A stretch of DNA of 64,000 nucleotides, taken from the NCBI GenBank assembly GCA_947381965.1, contig CANCXX010000004.1, forward strand, positions 62,001 through 126,000, given 5' to 3'. How positions within the stretch are numbered: the first letter of the stretch is position 1; each line of letters begins with the position of its first letter. The translations under genes and the position numbers were made by a program. The notes under the pieces are model-generated. The model made no database searches. It was not told the DNA's origin and saw nothing but the letters and a program-made list of their open reading frames with translations. This stretch comes from an uncultured bacterium (lineage in GTDB: Bacteria > Bacillota > Clostridia > Lachnospirales > Lachnospiraceae). Positions 18,340 to 27,288 of the stretch are shown piece by piece.

Positions 18340-19546
18340 ATGAAAAAGCAATATAATAAAACGATTACGGCCTGCTTTGTGGGCTATATTGTCCAGGCCA
18401 TTGTGAACAATTTTGCTCCTTTGTTGTTTCTGTTTTTTCAAAGGAGCTATCAGATTCCACTTTCACAGATTACTCTGCTGGTGACTTTTAATTTTGGAAT
18501 ACAGCTTTTGGTGGATCTTCTTTCGGTGGGGGGTTGTGGATAAGATAGGGTATCGGACATCAATGATAGCGGCCCATGTGATGGCGGCAGCGGGGCTGGT
18601 TCTTCTTACAATTTTGCCAGAGATATTACCGTCTCCGTTTATGGGAATTTTGACTGCGGTAATGGTATATGCCATTGGCGGAGGTCTTTTGGAAGTGCTG
18701 GTCAGCCCTGTGGTGGAGGCGTGTCCTTCTGACAATAAGGAGAAGGCCATGAGTATGCTACATTCTTTTTACTGTTGGGGCCATGCAGGAGTGGTTCTGC
18801 TGTCAACTGTGTTTTTTTACTTTGCAGGAATTGCTAACTGGAAAATACTGGCCCTTATCTGGGCGATGGTTCCCATTTGCAATGCTTTTGTATTTACAAA
18901 GGTTCCTATTGCGTCTCTGATAGAGGACGGAGAGAAGGGGATGAGGCTTAAGGACCTGTTTGGCATGAAGGTATTCTGGATACTGCTGGTGATGATGATT
19001 TGCGCAGGGGCAAGCGAACAGGCAGTGAGCCAGTGGGCCTCTACTTTTGCAGAAAAGGGACTGGGAATTACCAAGACAGCAGGGGATTTGGCGGGACCAA
19101 TGACATTTGCGATTCTGATGGGGGCATCCAGGGCGTTTTATGGTAAATATGGAGACAGGATTCATTTGGAACGTTTTATGGTTTACAGCTGCATCCTGTG
19201 CATCCTTTCCTACCTGGGAATTGCTCTTTTGCCATTGCCCCAGCTTAGCCTGATTGCCTGTGGAGTATGCGGTCTGTCAGTTGGCATTATGTGGCCGGGG
19301 ACCTTCAGTAAAGCATCGGCAACGCTGCCCAAAGGAGGAACCGCCATGTTTGCACTGCTGGCTTTAGGCGGAGATATTGGCTGCTCCGGAGGGCCTACGG
19401 TGGTTGGAATGGTATCCGGTGCAGTGGGAGACGACTTGAAAATGGGGGTTCTGGCAGGCGTTGTGTTTCCGGTATTACTGCTGACCGGGATTGGAATGCT
19501 GGCGACGGGCACAGGGAAAATAAAAGATAAGGTTGACTTTATGTAA
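18340..19546 (+). pseudogene. MFS transporter, frameshifted in a G6 run
   Basis: Two overlapping frames together encode a roughly 400-residue major facilitator. The first reads MKKQYNKTITACFVGYIVQ to LLVDLLS and ends soon after; the second continues VVDKIGYRTSMIAAHVMAAAG to the stop at 19546. The switch point is six consecutive Gs at 18528-18533. Removing one G restores the reading DLLSVGVVDKIGYRTS, which contains the conserved MFS loop D-x-x-G-x-R. It is either a true disruption, a phase-variable run, or a sequencing error. The resemblance is to the fucose/sugar-permease-like branch. It follows oppC and ends in a strong terminator. Confidence 0.8.
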
Positions 19547-19594
19547 TGGAGCCGCCGACAGGCTTAAAATAAAGGCAGCTTAATAAAAAAGTAT

Positions 19595-19637
19595 AAAGGC
19601 GCATGGAACAGTAATGTGAACCATGCGCCTTTTTGGT
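19595..19637 (+). terminator. strong intrinsic terminator after the MFS gene
   Basis: AAAGGCGCATGG pairs perfectly with CCATGCGCCTTT around a 14-nt loop and runs into T residues. Confidence 0.9.
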
Positions 19638-19758
19638 GTCTGAAAAACGGAAAATGAGTGTGAGATAAATTTTATATAATTTACAAATTATGTATTGACC
19701 ATACTGCGACTGTACGGTTTATGCTAATGACATAAAATTAAAAAAGGAGAAGATGAAT

Positions 19759-20937
19759 ATGAAGAAGACAGGTATTATTATTGCAGGTATTGGAGCTGCA
19801 GGCGGGACGCTGTGGCTGTTATTTGGAAAAAAGATAAAGATGCTGCTTACATCTTTGAATAGTTTTAAGGACGAAAATTTAGCGCATACTTTTCAGCATA
19901 CTCCTGAAATACAGCCCACGAAAAAAATCAGCAAAGGAAATAATGTTTTCCGGTTTTTAAAGGAGGAAGACTCTCCATTGGCGGAGGGCTTTACTTTCAA
20001 AGATGATTTTTATGCTTCCGGAAAATTTATGGAGGATACAAAAACTTCTGCCATGATAGTAATTAAAGATGATGTAATAAAGTATGAAAAATACTTTTTT
20101 GGAGGAAATAAAGATACTTTATTCTCTTCTAATTCAATGGGAAAATCTTTTGTGTCCGCTTTGATGGGGATTGCTGTGTCGGAAGGATACATTGAAAGCA
20201 TAGAGGAGCCGCTTGGAAAATATATTCCTGAGTTTGTCGGTACAGCGCTGGAAAACATACCAATCCGGGCGTGCCTGAAAATGGCGTCGGGTATTGACTT
20301 TGATGAGGAAAAGGATATGAGCGGATTTTCCATGCGCACTTTATTGGGTATTCCGGCGGTAAAGATAATAGCGAAATATGGCGTAAAGGAACCTCCGTTT
20401 ACATATCGCAGGTATTTGAGTATCAACACGGAAATTTTGGGTCAGGTCATTACAAATGCTGTGGGATGCGGCCTTGCGGAATATATGGAGAGAACATTGT
20501 GGAAACGTATTGGCGCAGGGCATGACGCTTACTGGACGCTTAGCAATGGCAGAGAACTGGCAATGGGAGGGCTAAGCGTTACGCTTAGAGATTATGCGCG
20601 TTTTGCAAGACTGTATCTTAATGAAGGGAATTATAATGGGGAACAGATTTTGCCAAAGGAGTGGGTGAGAGACAGCATGGATATCAGTGAAGGGTATTCA
20701 AAACCTGGGGCAAATTATGATGCTTATAATGCAATTGGGTATGGATATCAATGGTGGGTTCCGGAAGGCGATAAAGGAGAGTTTATGGCAATCGGAGTTT
20801 ATGGGCAATGGATTTATGTGAATCCGCCCAAAAGAATAATCATTGTCAAGACCAGTGCAGATCCGGATTTTATGGAAAAAGGATATGAACTGAAGCATGT
20901 AGAATTTTTCCGTGCAATCGCAAATGCAATAGAGTGA
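19759..20937 (+). CDS. membrane-anchored serine hydrolase, class C beta-lactamase fold
   Basis: About 393 residues. A single N-terminal helix (TGIIIAGIGAAGGTLWLLFG) anchors the protein. The SxxK motif is SMGK in FSSNSMGKSFVSALMG, and a tyrosine motif lies in YRRYLSINTE (a YxxxN arrangement rather than YxN). A VKTSAD segment occupies the place of the KTG triad. Such proteins are penicillin-binding-protein-like esterases or peptidases. Resistance to beta-lactams is not implied. ATG at 19753 or 19759 is possible; the second has better spacing from AAGGAG. The MATE gene follows at once. Confidence 0.82.
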   Translation: MKKTGIIIAGIGAAGGTLWLLFGKKIKMLLTSLNSFKDENLAHTFQHTPEIQPTKKISKGNNVFRFLKEEDSPLAEGFTFKDDFYASGKFMEDTKTSAMIVIKDDVIKYEKYFFGGNKDTLFSSNSMGKSFVSALMGIAVSEGYIESIEEPLGKYIPEFVGTALENIPIRACLKMASGIDFDEEKDMSGFSMRTLLGIPAVKIIAKYGVKEPPFTYRRYLSINTEILGQVITNAVGCGLAEYMERTLWKRIGAGHDAYWTLSNGRELAMGGLSVTLRDYARFARLYLNEGNYNGEQILPKEWVRDSMDISEGYSKPGANYDAYNAIGYGYQWWVPEGDKGEFMAIGVYGQWIYVNPPKRIIIVKTSADPDFMEKGYELKHVEFFRAIANAIE

Positions 20938-20957
20938 GAATTAGGGAGGAAAAGAAA

Positions 20958-22289
20958 ATGGAAAACCAAAATGTTTATTTGAAACCAGTAACATTAAAAA
21001 ATATTTTAAAATTTGCAGTTCCAACCATTGCCATGACTGTATTTATGTCTTTTTATACAATGGTTGACGGTTTGTTTGTGTCAAATTTGATTGGAACGAA
21101 CGCGCTTTCGGCAATTAATCTGACGGCGCCCATTATCCAGCTTGTCACTGCCATTTCCACTATGCTTGCTACTGGAGGAAGTGCGGTGATTATGAAAAAA
21201 ATGGGCGAGCAGAAAAGGGAAGAGGCAAAGGAGGACTTTACGTTCCTGATTCTTGTTAATGTATTGGCAGGTATTGTTATGTGCACGCTGGGGTACCTGG
21301 TAATGGAACGTATTTTTGCGGGAATGAACCTTTCCCCGGCTGTGGAAGGATATTGTGTGGAATATTTAAGCCGGTACCTTGTATTTACCGTACCTATCCT
21401 TCTGATGAATAACTTTACGCTTTATATGATTGCCAGTGAGAAGGCGACACTTTCCTTAGTATGTTCTGTGACGGGAGGCGTCCTTAACATGGCGCTTGAT
21501 TATTTGTTTATTGCAGGCTTTCATATGGGAATCAGTGGGGCGGCAATTGCAACAGGTTTGGGATATTCAGTAACGGCGGTTGTTGGATTATTTATTTTCA
21601 GTCAGAAAAAGAATCTTCTGCATTTTAAGAAACCGGCCTTTCGGTTCAGGGTTCTTGTAAGTGCGGCTACAAATGGCTGTTCGGAAATGGCAACAGCCCT
21701 TGTGACCGGAATTATAACAATGATGTTTAACTGGACGATGCTTCATTATGTGGGGGAAGACGGCGTTGCAGCCGTTACGATTATTATGTATGTACTGATG
21801 TTTGCAAGCTCCCTCTACACAGGCTATTCTTATGGTGTGGCGCCTATGCTGAGCTTTTATTATGGAGAGCAAAATCATGAAAAGCTAAAGAAGCTTGTGA
21901 CAGTCAGTCTGAAAGTAATTGTGTTTATTTCCGTAATAACGGTTGCGGCGTCTTTTATATTGACGAAGCCTCTGGTATCAGTATTTGCCCGCCCGGATAA
22001 TCCGGTATATGCTCTGGCAGTAACCGGAAACAGAATATGTACCATAGCGTTATTTTTTATTGGGTTTAATATTTTTGCCAGCGGGATGTTCACCGCATTA
22101 TCCAACGGATTGGTTTCAGCAGTTCTTGCATTTTCAAGATCCTTTGTATTTATGCTGATTACAATGATAATGCTTCCAATGATTTTTGGAGTGAATGGAA
22201 TTTGGTTTGCCACGCCTGCGGCGGAGCTTATGGCGCTAACCCTGTCTGCATTTATGTTCCTGAAATACAAAAAGAAATACGGCTATTAA
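20958..22289 (+). CDS. MATE family multidrug/drug:cation exporter
   Basis: About 443 residues with twelve helices. The N-terminal motif is MTVFMSFYTMVDGLFVSNLIGTNALSAIN and a related segment recurs in the second half, the MATE internal duplication. These exporters use Na+ or H+ gradients to expel cationic drugs or metabolites. The start at 20958 follows GGGAGG; a GTG eight codons upstream has none. It begins 20 bp after the serine hydrolase stop, so the two are probably cotranscribed. Confidence 0.92.
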   Translation: MENQNVYLKPVTLKNILKFAVPTIAMTVFMSFYTMVDGLFVSNLIGTNALSAINLTAPIIQLVTAISTMLATGGSAVIMKKMGEQKREEAKEDFTFLILVNVLAGIVMCTLGYLVMERIFAGMNLSPAVEGYCVEYLSRYLVFTVPILLMNNFTLYMIASEKATLSLVCSVTGGVLNMALDYLFIAGFHMGISGAAIATGLGYSVTAVVGLFIFSQKKNLLHFKKPAFRFRVLVSAATNGCSEMATALVTGIITMMFNWTMLHYVGEDGVAAVTIIMYVLMFASSLYTGYSYGVAPMLSFYYGEQNHEKLKKLVTVSLKVIVFISVITVAASFILTKPLVSVFARPDNPVYALAVTGNRICTIALFFIGFNIFASGMFTALSNGLVSAVLAFSRSFVFMLITMIMLPMIFGVNGIWFATPAAELMALTLSAFMFLKYKKKYGY

Positions 22290-22314
22290 AAAGCTTATAA
22301 GTAAATGACGGTAC

Positions 22315-22341
22315 GGCTCCCATTAATGATGGGAGCTTTTC
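22315..22341 (+). terminator. intrinsic terminator after the MATE gene
   Basis: GCTCCCAT and ATGGGAGC form a perfect 8-bp stem followed by TTTTC, 25 bp past the stop codon. Confidence 0.85.
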
Positions 22342-22664
22342 GTTATATTCACGGCATGGGCAGCCAGTGGGCATTCCTGACCCGTGAAAAGTAACAGCTT
22401 TTCCATTTAATGAAGTCATACTGTGAAAATAAATTTTTCACAGGCAACTTTGTGCCTGCGGCTCAAAGTTTGCAGGCTATGGAAAGGGCATGGTTAATAG
22501 TATGAATACCTTCTTGCCTATAATTTTATGAAAGTTTATAATAACATGAAAGAGCGCATAATGTAAAATAACAGGCAATTGTTTTTCCTAAATTGTTAAA
22601 TACGCTTTATTGTTTATCAGAATATGCGCCGCAAAAAGTTTTATTATACGGAAAGGAAACAGAA
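22342..22664. other. intergenic region upstream of the DUF2087 gene
   Basis: About 320 bp with no gene. A Cys-free open frame runs into the DUF2087 gene from 22593 but has no ribosome site. I see no clear promoter; a short palindromic stretch (CTTTGTGCCTGCGGCTCAAAG) around 22450 is the only local structure. Confidence 0.4.
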
Positions 22665-22979
22665 ATGATGGAAAGAGAATTGGAGGTATATCGTAAGAAG
22701 CTAAGCGGGTATTATAACTCTGCAGGAGAGCTGGTACAGTATCCGTCAAAGCGGCCAATGAGAATTTTTGCGCTTATAGAAATTGCCAGAAAATTTGATT
22801 TGGAGAAAAGATACACAGAAAAAGAAGTGAATGAAATTATCAGGGAATCGATTGCTTTTGGGGATATTGAACTGGTGAGAAGGGAAATGTTTCAATACAA
22901 GCTGATTGGAAGACTGCGGGACGGCTCCCAGTATTGGGCGGAGCCGGACTGGGAAAGTAAGTATGAAGAATATCTTTAA
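22665..22979 (+). CDS. DUF2087 domain protein
   Basis: About 104 residues. The pattern YPSKRPMRIFALIEIARKFDLEKRYTEKEVNEII followed by RREMFQYKLIGRLRDGSQYW matches DUF2087, a small winged-helix-like domain found alone or fused to HTH regulators. Its role is probably nucleic-acid related, but no specific function is established. The start at 22665 (or the adjacent ATG at 22668) follows AAAGGA. Confidence 0.8.
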   Translation: MMERELEVYRKKLSGYYNSAGELVQYPSKRPMRIFALIEIARKFDLEKRYTEKEVNEIIRESIAFGDIELVRREMFQYKLIGRLRDGSQYWAEPDWESKYEEYL

Positions 22980-23061
22980 GCAGTATGGGAAAAGTTGGCG
23001 GAAGGGGAATAGATAATCTGACAGGTGTGCGATAAGGAATGGAGGAAAGGAGAGGGAGATA

Positions 23062-24201
23062 ATGAGACAATGGGAAGAAAAACTTATAAATTATTTTGAA
23101 TGGTTTCACAGGCACCCGGAGCTGTCTTATAAAGAATATGACACAACAGAAAAAATAAAGGAAATCCTGACAGAGGCAGGCGTGGAAATCCTTCCGCTGC
23201 ATTTGGAAACAGGACTTGTGGCAGTAGTAAGAGGGAAAAAGGAAGGAACAGTGCAGGCGCTGCGCTGTGATATTGACGCATTGCCGGTTCAGGAAGAGAC
23301 GGGGCTTTCTTATGCCTCAGAATATCCGGGAAAAATGCACGCCTGCGGGCATGATTTTCATATAACTGCGGGAATCGGATGCGCAGTTTTGCTGAATGAA
23401 AGAAAAGAAGCGCTTGAGGGAATAGTAAAAATCATATTCCAGCCGGCAGAGGAGACGTCTCTGGGCGCCCTGAAAATACTGGAAACCGATGTGATGGATG
23501 ATGTGGAGGCAATCTGGGGGATTCATGCAGATCCTACCAATGAGGTGGGAACCATTGGAATCAGAGAAGGGTATGTGACCGCAGCGGTAGACCGTTTTGT
23601 GATTACCGTAAGGGGGATGGGATGCCACGGCGCCCACCCGGATGACGGAACTGACCCAATTCCGGCGGCAGCGGCAGTAGTTCAGGCTTTTCAGACCATT
23701 GTAACAAGAAATGTAAATGCCTTTCATCCCTCCCTGATTAGCGTTACAAGAATACAGGCGGGAAATACATGGAATGTGATACCGGAAACGGCAGTGTTGG
23801 AGGGCACTGTGCGCACTATGGACAGAGAAGACCGGGTTTTATTTGAAAAGAGAGTGAAGGAAATTGCAAGAAACACAGCGGCGGCTTATGGGGCGGAGGC
23901 AGAAACAGAGTGGACAGCAGGGTCGCCGGCCACCTTTAACGATGGGAAAATGGTGGAAAAAGCCATCAAAGTGGCAAAAACATGGGGTTTTGCAACAGTT
24001 CCGGAAGAAAGCTCTATGGGTGGGGACGATTTCTCTTTTCTGGAAGAAAAGATTCCAGGATGCTATATCAAAGTGGGGACTGGCAGGGGACAGCTGATTC
24101 ACCAGCCGGGGTTTTGTGTAGATAAGAGGGTGATACTTCCGACTGCAGAGTATCTGACGGCGTTATTGGGGGGACCAGATGGCTTTAGAGAAAGCGAATG
24201 A
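23062..24201 (+). CDS. M20 family amidohydrolase (N-acyl amino acid/hippurate hydrolase type)
   Basis: 379 residues. Metal-binding motifs are visible as RCDIDALPVQEE, MHACGHDFH, QPAEET (catalytic Glu) and HADPTNEVG, with the last ligand in HQPGF near the C-terminus. A dimerisation lid lies between ~residues 175 and 290. The family removes acyl groups from amino acids or from IAA/hippurate-like conjugates using a dinuclear metal centre. The exact substrate cannot be assigned. A GGAGAGGGAG stretch precedes the ATG. Confidence 0.88.
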   Translation: MRQWEEKLINYFEWFHRHPELSYKEYDTTEKIKEILTEAGVEILPLHLETGLVAVVRGKKEGTVQALRCDIDALPVQEETGLSYASEYPGKMHACGHDFHITAGIGCAVLLNERKEALEGIVKIIFQPAEETSLGALKILETDVMDDVEAIWGIHADPTNEVGTIGIREGYVTAAVDRFVITVRGMGCHGAHPDDGTDPIPAAAAVVQAFQTIVTRNVNAFHPSLISVTRIQAGNTWNVIPETAVLEGTVRTMDREDRVLFEKRVKEIARNTAAAYGAEAETEWTAGSPATFNDGKMVEKAIKVAKTWGFATVPEESSMGGDDFSFLEEKIPGCYIKVGTGRGQLIHQPGFCVDKRVILPTAEYLTALLGGPDGFRESE

Positions 24202-24272
24202 TTGGGTAGGTTACGATAGAAAACGGCAGAAATGGGAAACAAGTCTGTCTGGAAAACAAGGGAGGGCAGGAG

Positions 24273-24875
24273 ATGGAAAGGTGTGCGTGGTGTCTGTGTA
24301 ATGAAAAAATGATAAAGTATCATGATGAGGAATGGGGCGTGCCGCTGCATGACGATCAGAAACAGTTTGAATTCCTGATGATGGAGGCTATGCAGTGCGG
24401 CTTAAACTGGAACATGATGATTCAAAAAAGAGAGATATTCCGTGCCTGTTTTGACAATTTTGATTATCGGAAGGTGGCAGCGTATACACAGGACGACATC
24501 CAGCGGATTTTGGAGACAGAAGGAATGATTAAATCTCCAGGGAAGGTTGCGGCAATTATACATAATGCAAAATGCTTTTTGGAAGTACAGAAAGAATTTG
24601 GTACTTTTAGCAGTTACCTGTGGGGATTTTCAAAGGGAAAGATCATCATGTATATGGGGCATCAAAAAGGAGGAATTCCGGCCAGAAACGGACTTTCGGA
24701 TATAATCAGTAAAGATTTGAAAAAAAGAGGGTTCAAATATCTTGGTTCTGTTACTGTGTACTCCCACTTACAGGCATGCGGCATCATTAATGACCATATG
24801 GAAGAGTGCTTCAGGTACCAGAAGGTTATGGGGGAACACCCGGTAGTGCGTAAACGGAGAGATAAGGAAACTTAA
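24273..24875 (+). CDS. tag: DNA-3-methyladenine glycosylase I
   Basis: 200 residues of the Tag family. The zinc ligands are in the opening CAWCLCNEKMIKYHDEEWG and in the C-terminal HLQACGIINDHMEECF. The aromatic and acidic base-flipping region is FEFLMMEAMQCGLNWNMMIQKRE. The enzyme excises 3-methyladenine from alkylated DNA. It is the last gene before base composition becomes visibly AT-rich, so it marks the left edge of the accessory island. Confidence 0.92.
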   Translation: MERCAWCLCNEKMIKYHDEEWGVPLHDDQKQFEFLMMEAMQCGLNWNMMIQKREIFRACFDNFDYRKVAAYTQDDIQRILETEGMIKSPGKVAAIIHNAKCFLEVQKEFGTFSSYLWGFSKGKIIMYMGHQKGGIPARNGLSDIISKDLKKRGFKYLGSVTVYSHLQACGIINDHMEECFRYQKVMGEHPVVRKRRDKET

Positions 24876-24913
24876 AAGGAAAAAATACATTTATTTAGTG
24901 GATATAAGAGAAG

Positions 24914-25612
24914 ATGATTACAATTGGAATATGTGACGATCAAAATTATATTGTAGATATTTTAAAAGAGAAAATTGGGGTATGTATTAGTGAACATTTT
25001 ATTCAGGTGGAATTTTTAAAGTTTTATTCGGGAAAGGAATTATTGGATTGTGGACAGCAAATTGATTTGCTTTTTCTTGATATTGACATGCCTGGAACCG
25101 ATGGAATTGAAACTGGTATACGTTTTCGTAATAAAAACAAAGATTGTAAAATTGTTATGGCGACTGTAAGAAGCGACCGGATGAAGGAAGCTTTCTTTCT
25201 GGAAGCATACAGGTTTATCACAAAACCATTTGATGATGAAGAGATTAGGGAAGCAATAGATTCATTTATAAAAGGGCGGGTGGGGTGGCAGAAGATTTTA
25301 TTATATGACAGACGTAAAATGGTTGAGATATATCAGCATCAGATTATGTACATACAGACTTTTGACAGTTATACAGAATTTATTATGGCTACAAATATTC
25401 TAAGAAGTGAAAAGTCACTGAAAGAACTGGAGATGGAGCTGGATGGACGTCTGTTTGCCAGAGCTGATAAAAAATACATAATCAATTTTAAAAATATTGA
25501 CAGGTTTGAGAACGGAATGGTATTTATTTTAGGAAAACAGATTAAGGTATCGCGCAGAAGACTTCGTGGGTTTGAAGAACGCTATAGAGAGTTTGACTTA
25601 AGATATCGCTAG
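24914..25612 (+). CDS. LytTR-family response regulator (AgrA-like)
   Basis: 232 residues. The receiver has the phosphoacceptor Asp at about residue 56 (LLFLDIDMPGTDGIE) and the Lys in ITKPFDDEE. Residues ~130-232 form a LytTR DNA-binding domain (IMYIQTFDSYTEF, then ARADKKYIINFKNIDRFE). LytTR regulators bind pairs of short direct repeats, and such a pair lies at 26904-26937 before the peptide operon. It is followed within 10 bp by the GHKL kinase gene. This layout is the quorum-sensing type found with Agr, Com and bacteriocin clusters. Confidence 0.92.
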   Translation: MITIGICDDQNYIVDILKEKIGVCISEHFIQVEFLKFYSGKELLDCGQQIDLLFLDIDMPGTDGIETGIRFRNKNKDCKIVMATVRSDRMKEAFFLEAYRFITKPFDDEEIREAIDSFIKGRVGWQKILLYDRRKMVEIYQHQIMYIQTFDSYTEFIMATNILRSEKSLKELEMELDGRLFARADKKYIINFKNIDRFENGMVFILGKQIKVSRRRLRGFEERYREFDLRYR

Positions 25613-25621
25613 GAGATGATT

Positions 25622-26899
25622 ATGAATTTTACAATAATTGGTAGTATATATATCATGGAAACTGTCAAATATCACATGGCGTTTGAGATGGTTTACAGGG
25701 AAAAGCTGCAAAAAAAGTGGAATTATTGCGTGGGTGGACTGGTAGTTTTGGTTTATATGCTTTATGCAGGTGGAGATGATTTAAGGGATTATATATTAAC
25801 ATATGCGAGTGTTGTTTTGGCAACAGCCTTTGCGATAACTGGAAAGTGTAAGGATAAAATCTTAAAATCATTTTTAATATGTATTCTGATTACAAGTATT
25901 GATGAGGTCCCTTCATCCTTTCTTTCGCAGATAGAATTGTTATTGCAGCATATACAGGATATTCATTATTGGATAAATTTTTTTACCAGTTTATGGGGAC
26001 TGGTAGTTTTAAAAACTGCTTTTTATTTTTATAAAAAAGGAAAAGAACATTTCTTTTTAAGTAGAAATAAGATTATATTTATTGTTATAATTAGCGGATT
26101 ATCGCTTGCACTTACAATCGCTAGTTTGAATGTTGCAAAGGAGTCAGTGGATAAGGGGTTTAAGTATTTTACCGACTTTGTAGTATCAATTGCATATATT
26201 AGCTTGTGCATGCTGTGTTGGTTATTGGTTTATTTTAGAAATCAGCATGAGCAGAAAACAAGAGAAATTGAACTGAAAAGAATGCTGATGGAAGAACAGA
26301 AAAGCTATTATCAGACGTTATTGAAAAAAGAAGATGATACACGCAGATTCCGCCATGATATTGAAAATCATCTTTTATGTCTTGACGAACTGGCAGGGCA
26401 GGGAGACATAGCCAGACTAAAGCAGTATTTACATAATATGTCAGGACAAATAAAAAAGATCCGGAATATGTTGTACACAACAGGGAATACATTTGTTGAC
26501 GTAATTTTAAATGATAAAATCGAACAGTTGGAAAAAGAAGCAACGATAACAGTGAGAGGAATTTTCCCACCGAAACTAAATCTTTTAGAAATGGATATCT
26601 GCACCATTTTTTCGAATCTTTTTCAAAATGCTGTAGAAGAAATCAATCAGCAGGAGGAAGGATGGCTGAAGGTAGTGGTGCAGTCTGGAAAGCAGTATAC
26701 AGAAATTGTGATACAAAATAGTGCGAGAGGGGAAATAACACTGGACAAAAATGGATTGCCATATACGGTAAAGGATAATAAAAAAAATCATGGTTTGGGA
26801 TTACAAAATGTAAAAGCTGCTGTGGAGAAAAACAATGGAAGACTTATAATTTATAGTAAACGGGACAGCTTTGAGGTAAAAATACAATTTCATAATTGA
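25622..26899 (+). CDS. GHKL-type sensor histidine kinase (AgrC/ComD-like)
   Basis: About 425 residues. The first ~210 contain six or seven hydrophobic helices, as in peptide-sensing AgrC/ComD kinases. The H-box is FRHDIENHL at about residue 245, the N-box is NLFQNAVEEI and the G-box is HGLGLQNVKAAVEKNNG, giving the HPK10/GHKL arrangement. It presumably phosphorylates the adjacent LytTR regulator in response to an extracellular peptide. No agrB or agrD is nearby. I preferred ATG at 25622 because AGGAG touches the first ATG (25616). Confidence 0.9.
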   Translation: MNFTIIGSIYIMETVKYHMAFEMVYREKLQKKWNYCVGGLVVLVYMLYAGGDDLRDYILTYASVVLATAFAITGKCKDKILKSFLICILITSIDEVPSSFLSQIELLLQHIQDIHYWINFFTSLWGLVVLKTAFYFYKKGKEHFFLSRNKIIFIVIISGLSLALTIASLNVAKESVDKGFKYFTDFVVSIAYISLCMLCWLLVYFRNQHEQKTREIELKRMLMEEQKSYYQTLLKKEDDTRRFRHDIENHLLCLDELAGQGDIARLKQYLHNMSGQIKKIRNMLYTTGNTFVDVILNDKIEQLEKEATITVRGIFPPKLNLLEMDICTIFSNLFQNAVEEINQQEEGWLKVVVQSGKQYTEIVIQNSARGEITLDKNGLPYTVKDNKKNHGLGLQNVKAAVEKNNGRLIIYSKRDSFEVKIQFHN

Positions 26900-26903
26900 C
26901 CAG

Positions 26904-26937
26904 TAAGGAAGTTAAAGAACCGATAAGGGAGTTTAAG
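26904..26937 (+). promoter_or_regulatory. LytTR-box-like direct repeat
   Basis: Two copies of TAAGGnAGTTnAAG (26904-26917 and 26924-26937) differ at two positions and are offset by 20 bp. They start just after the kinase stop codon and end exactly where the predicted -35 begins. LytTR regulators such as AgrA and ComE bind tandem ~9-bp sites about two helical turns apart just upstream of -35. The regulator assignment is inferred. Confidence 0.7.
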
Positions 26938-26966
26938 TTGAAGGCATAGGTTTATTCTGCTATATA
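26938..26966 (+). promoter_or_regulatory. promoter of the peptide/radical SAM operon
   Basis: TTGAAG at 26938-26943 and TATATA at 26961-26966 with a 17-bp spacer. The LytTR-like direct repeat abuts the -35 and the first ribosome site (AGGAGG, 26987-26992) lies about 15 bp past the expected start point. Confidence 0.7.
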
Positions 26967-27000
26967 TGATTTAAGGATTAAAATATAGGAGGTTAAATCT

Positions 27001-27084
27001 ATGCTTATTTATTTTATATCAGGCGTATCAGCAAGGGGAATATGGGAGGACATAATTCGTTTTTTTTTGGAATCAATTAAGTAG
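27001..27084 (+). CDS. 27-residue peptide, possible signal peptide of the LytTR/GHKL system
   Basis: MLIYFISGVSARGIWEDIIRFFLESIK, split here as MLIYFISGVSARG and IWEDIIRFFLESIK, is read from an ATG that has a perfect AGGAGG at 8 bp spacing. It is the first gene after the LytTR-box promoter. It has a hydrophobic start and an amphipathic C-terminal half, no Cys and no double-glycine motif. That argues against a classical AgrD thiolactone or a C39-processed pheromone. It may be a leaderless inducer, a toxin-like short peptide or an untranslated remnant. The assignment rests on position and ribosome site only. From 27085 to the next gene I see only a 14-codon frame near 27256. Confidence 0.45.
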   Translation: MLIYFISGVSARGIWEDIIRFFLESIK

Positions 27085-27288
27085 CATTTAAATCGTATGG
27101 GTGGATATGACCTTAGATAGGTGCAAATCAATATAGCATAAAGTGATTTTTGCGAAGCAGAAAACAAATGAAGAACAATATTTGAGAATTAGCGCTGAAG
27201 AAGTTTATTTGTAGCATGATAAGATGAGTAATGATTTACAAGGAAGGAAATACAATGTTTAAGTTTAAACATCATGTAAGGTATTTCG

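Noticed and set aside
24273-24875. Attachment-site scar at the tag end as island border
   Set aside because: No direct repeat of the tag 3' end could be found near 40.2 kb and no integrase is present.
27001-27084. Calling the 27-residue peptide an AgrD
   Set aside because: It has no Cys, no charged AgrD-like tail, and no AgrB protease is encoded nearby.
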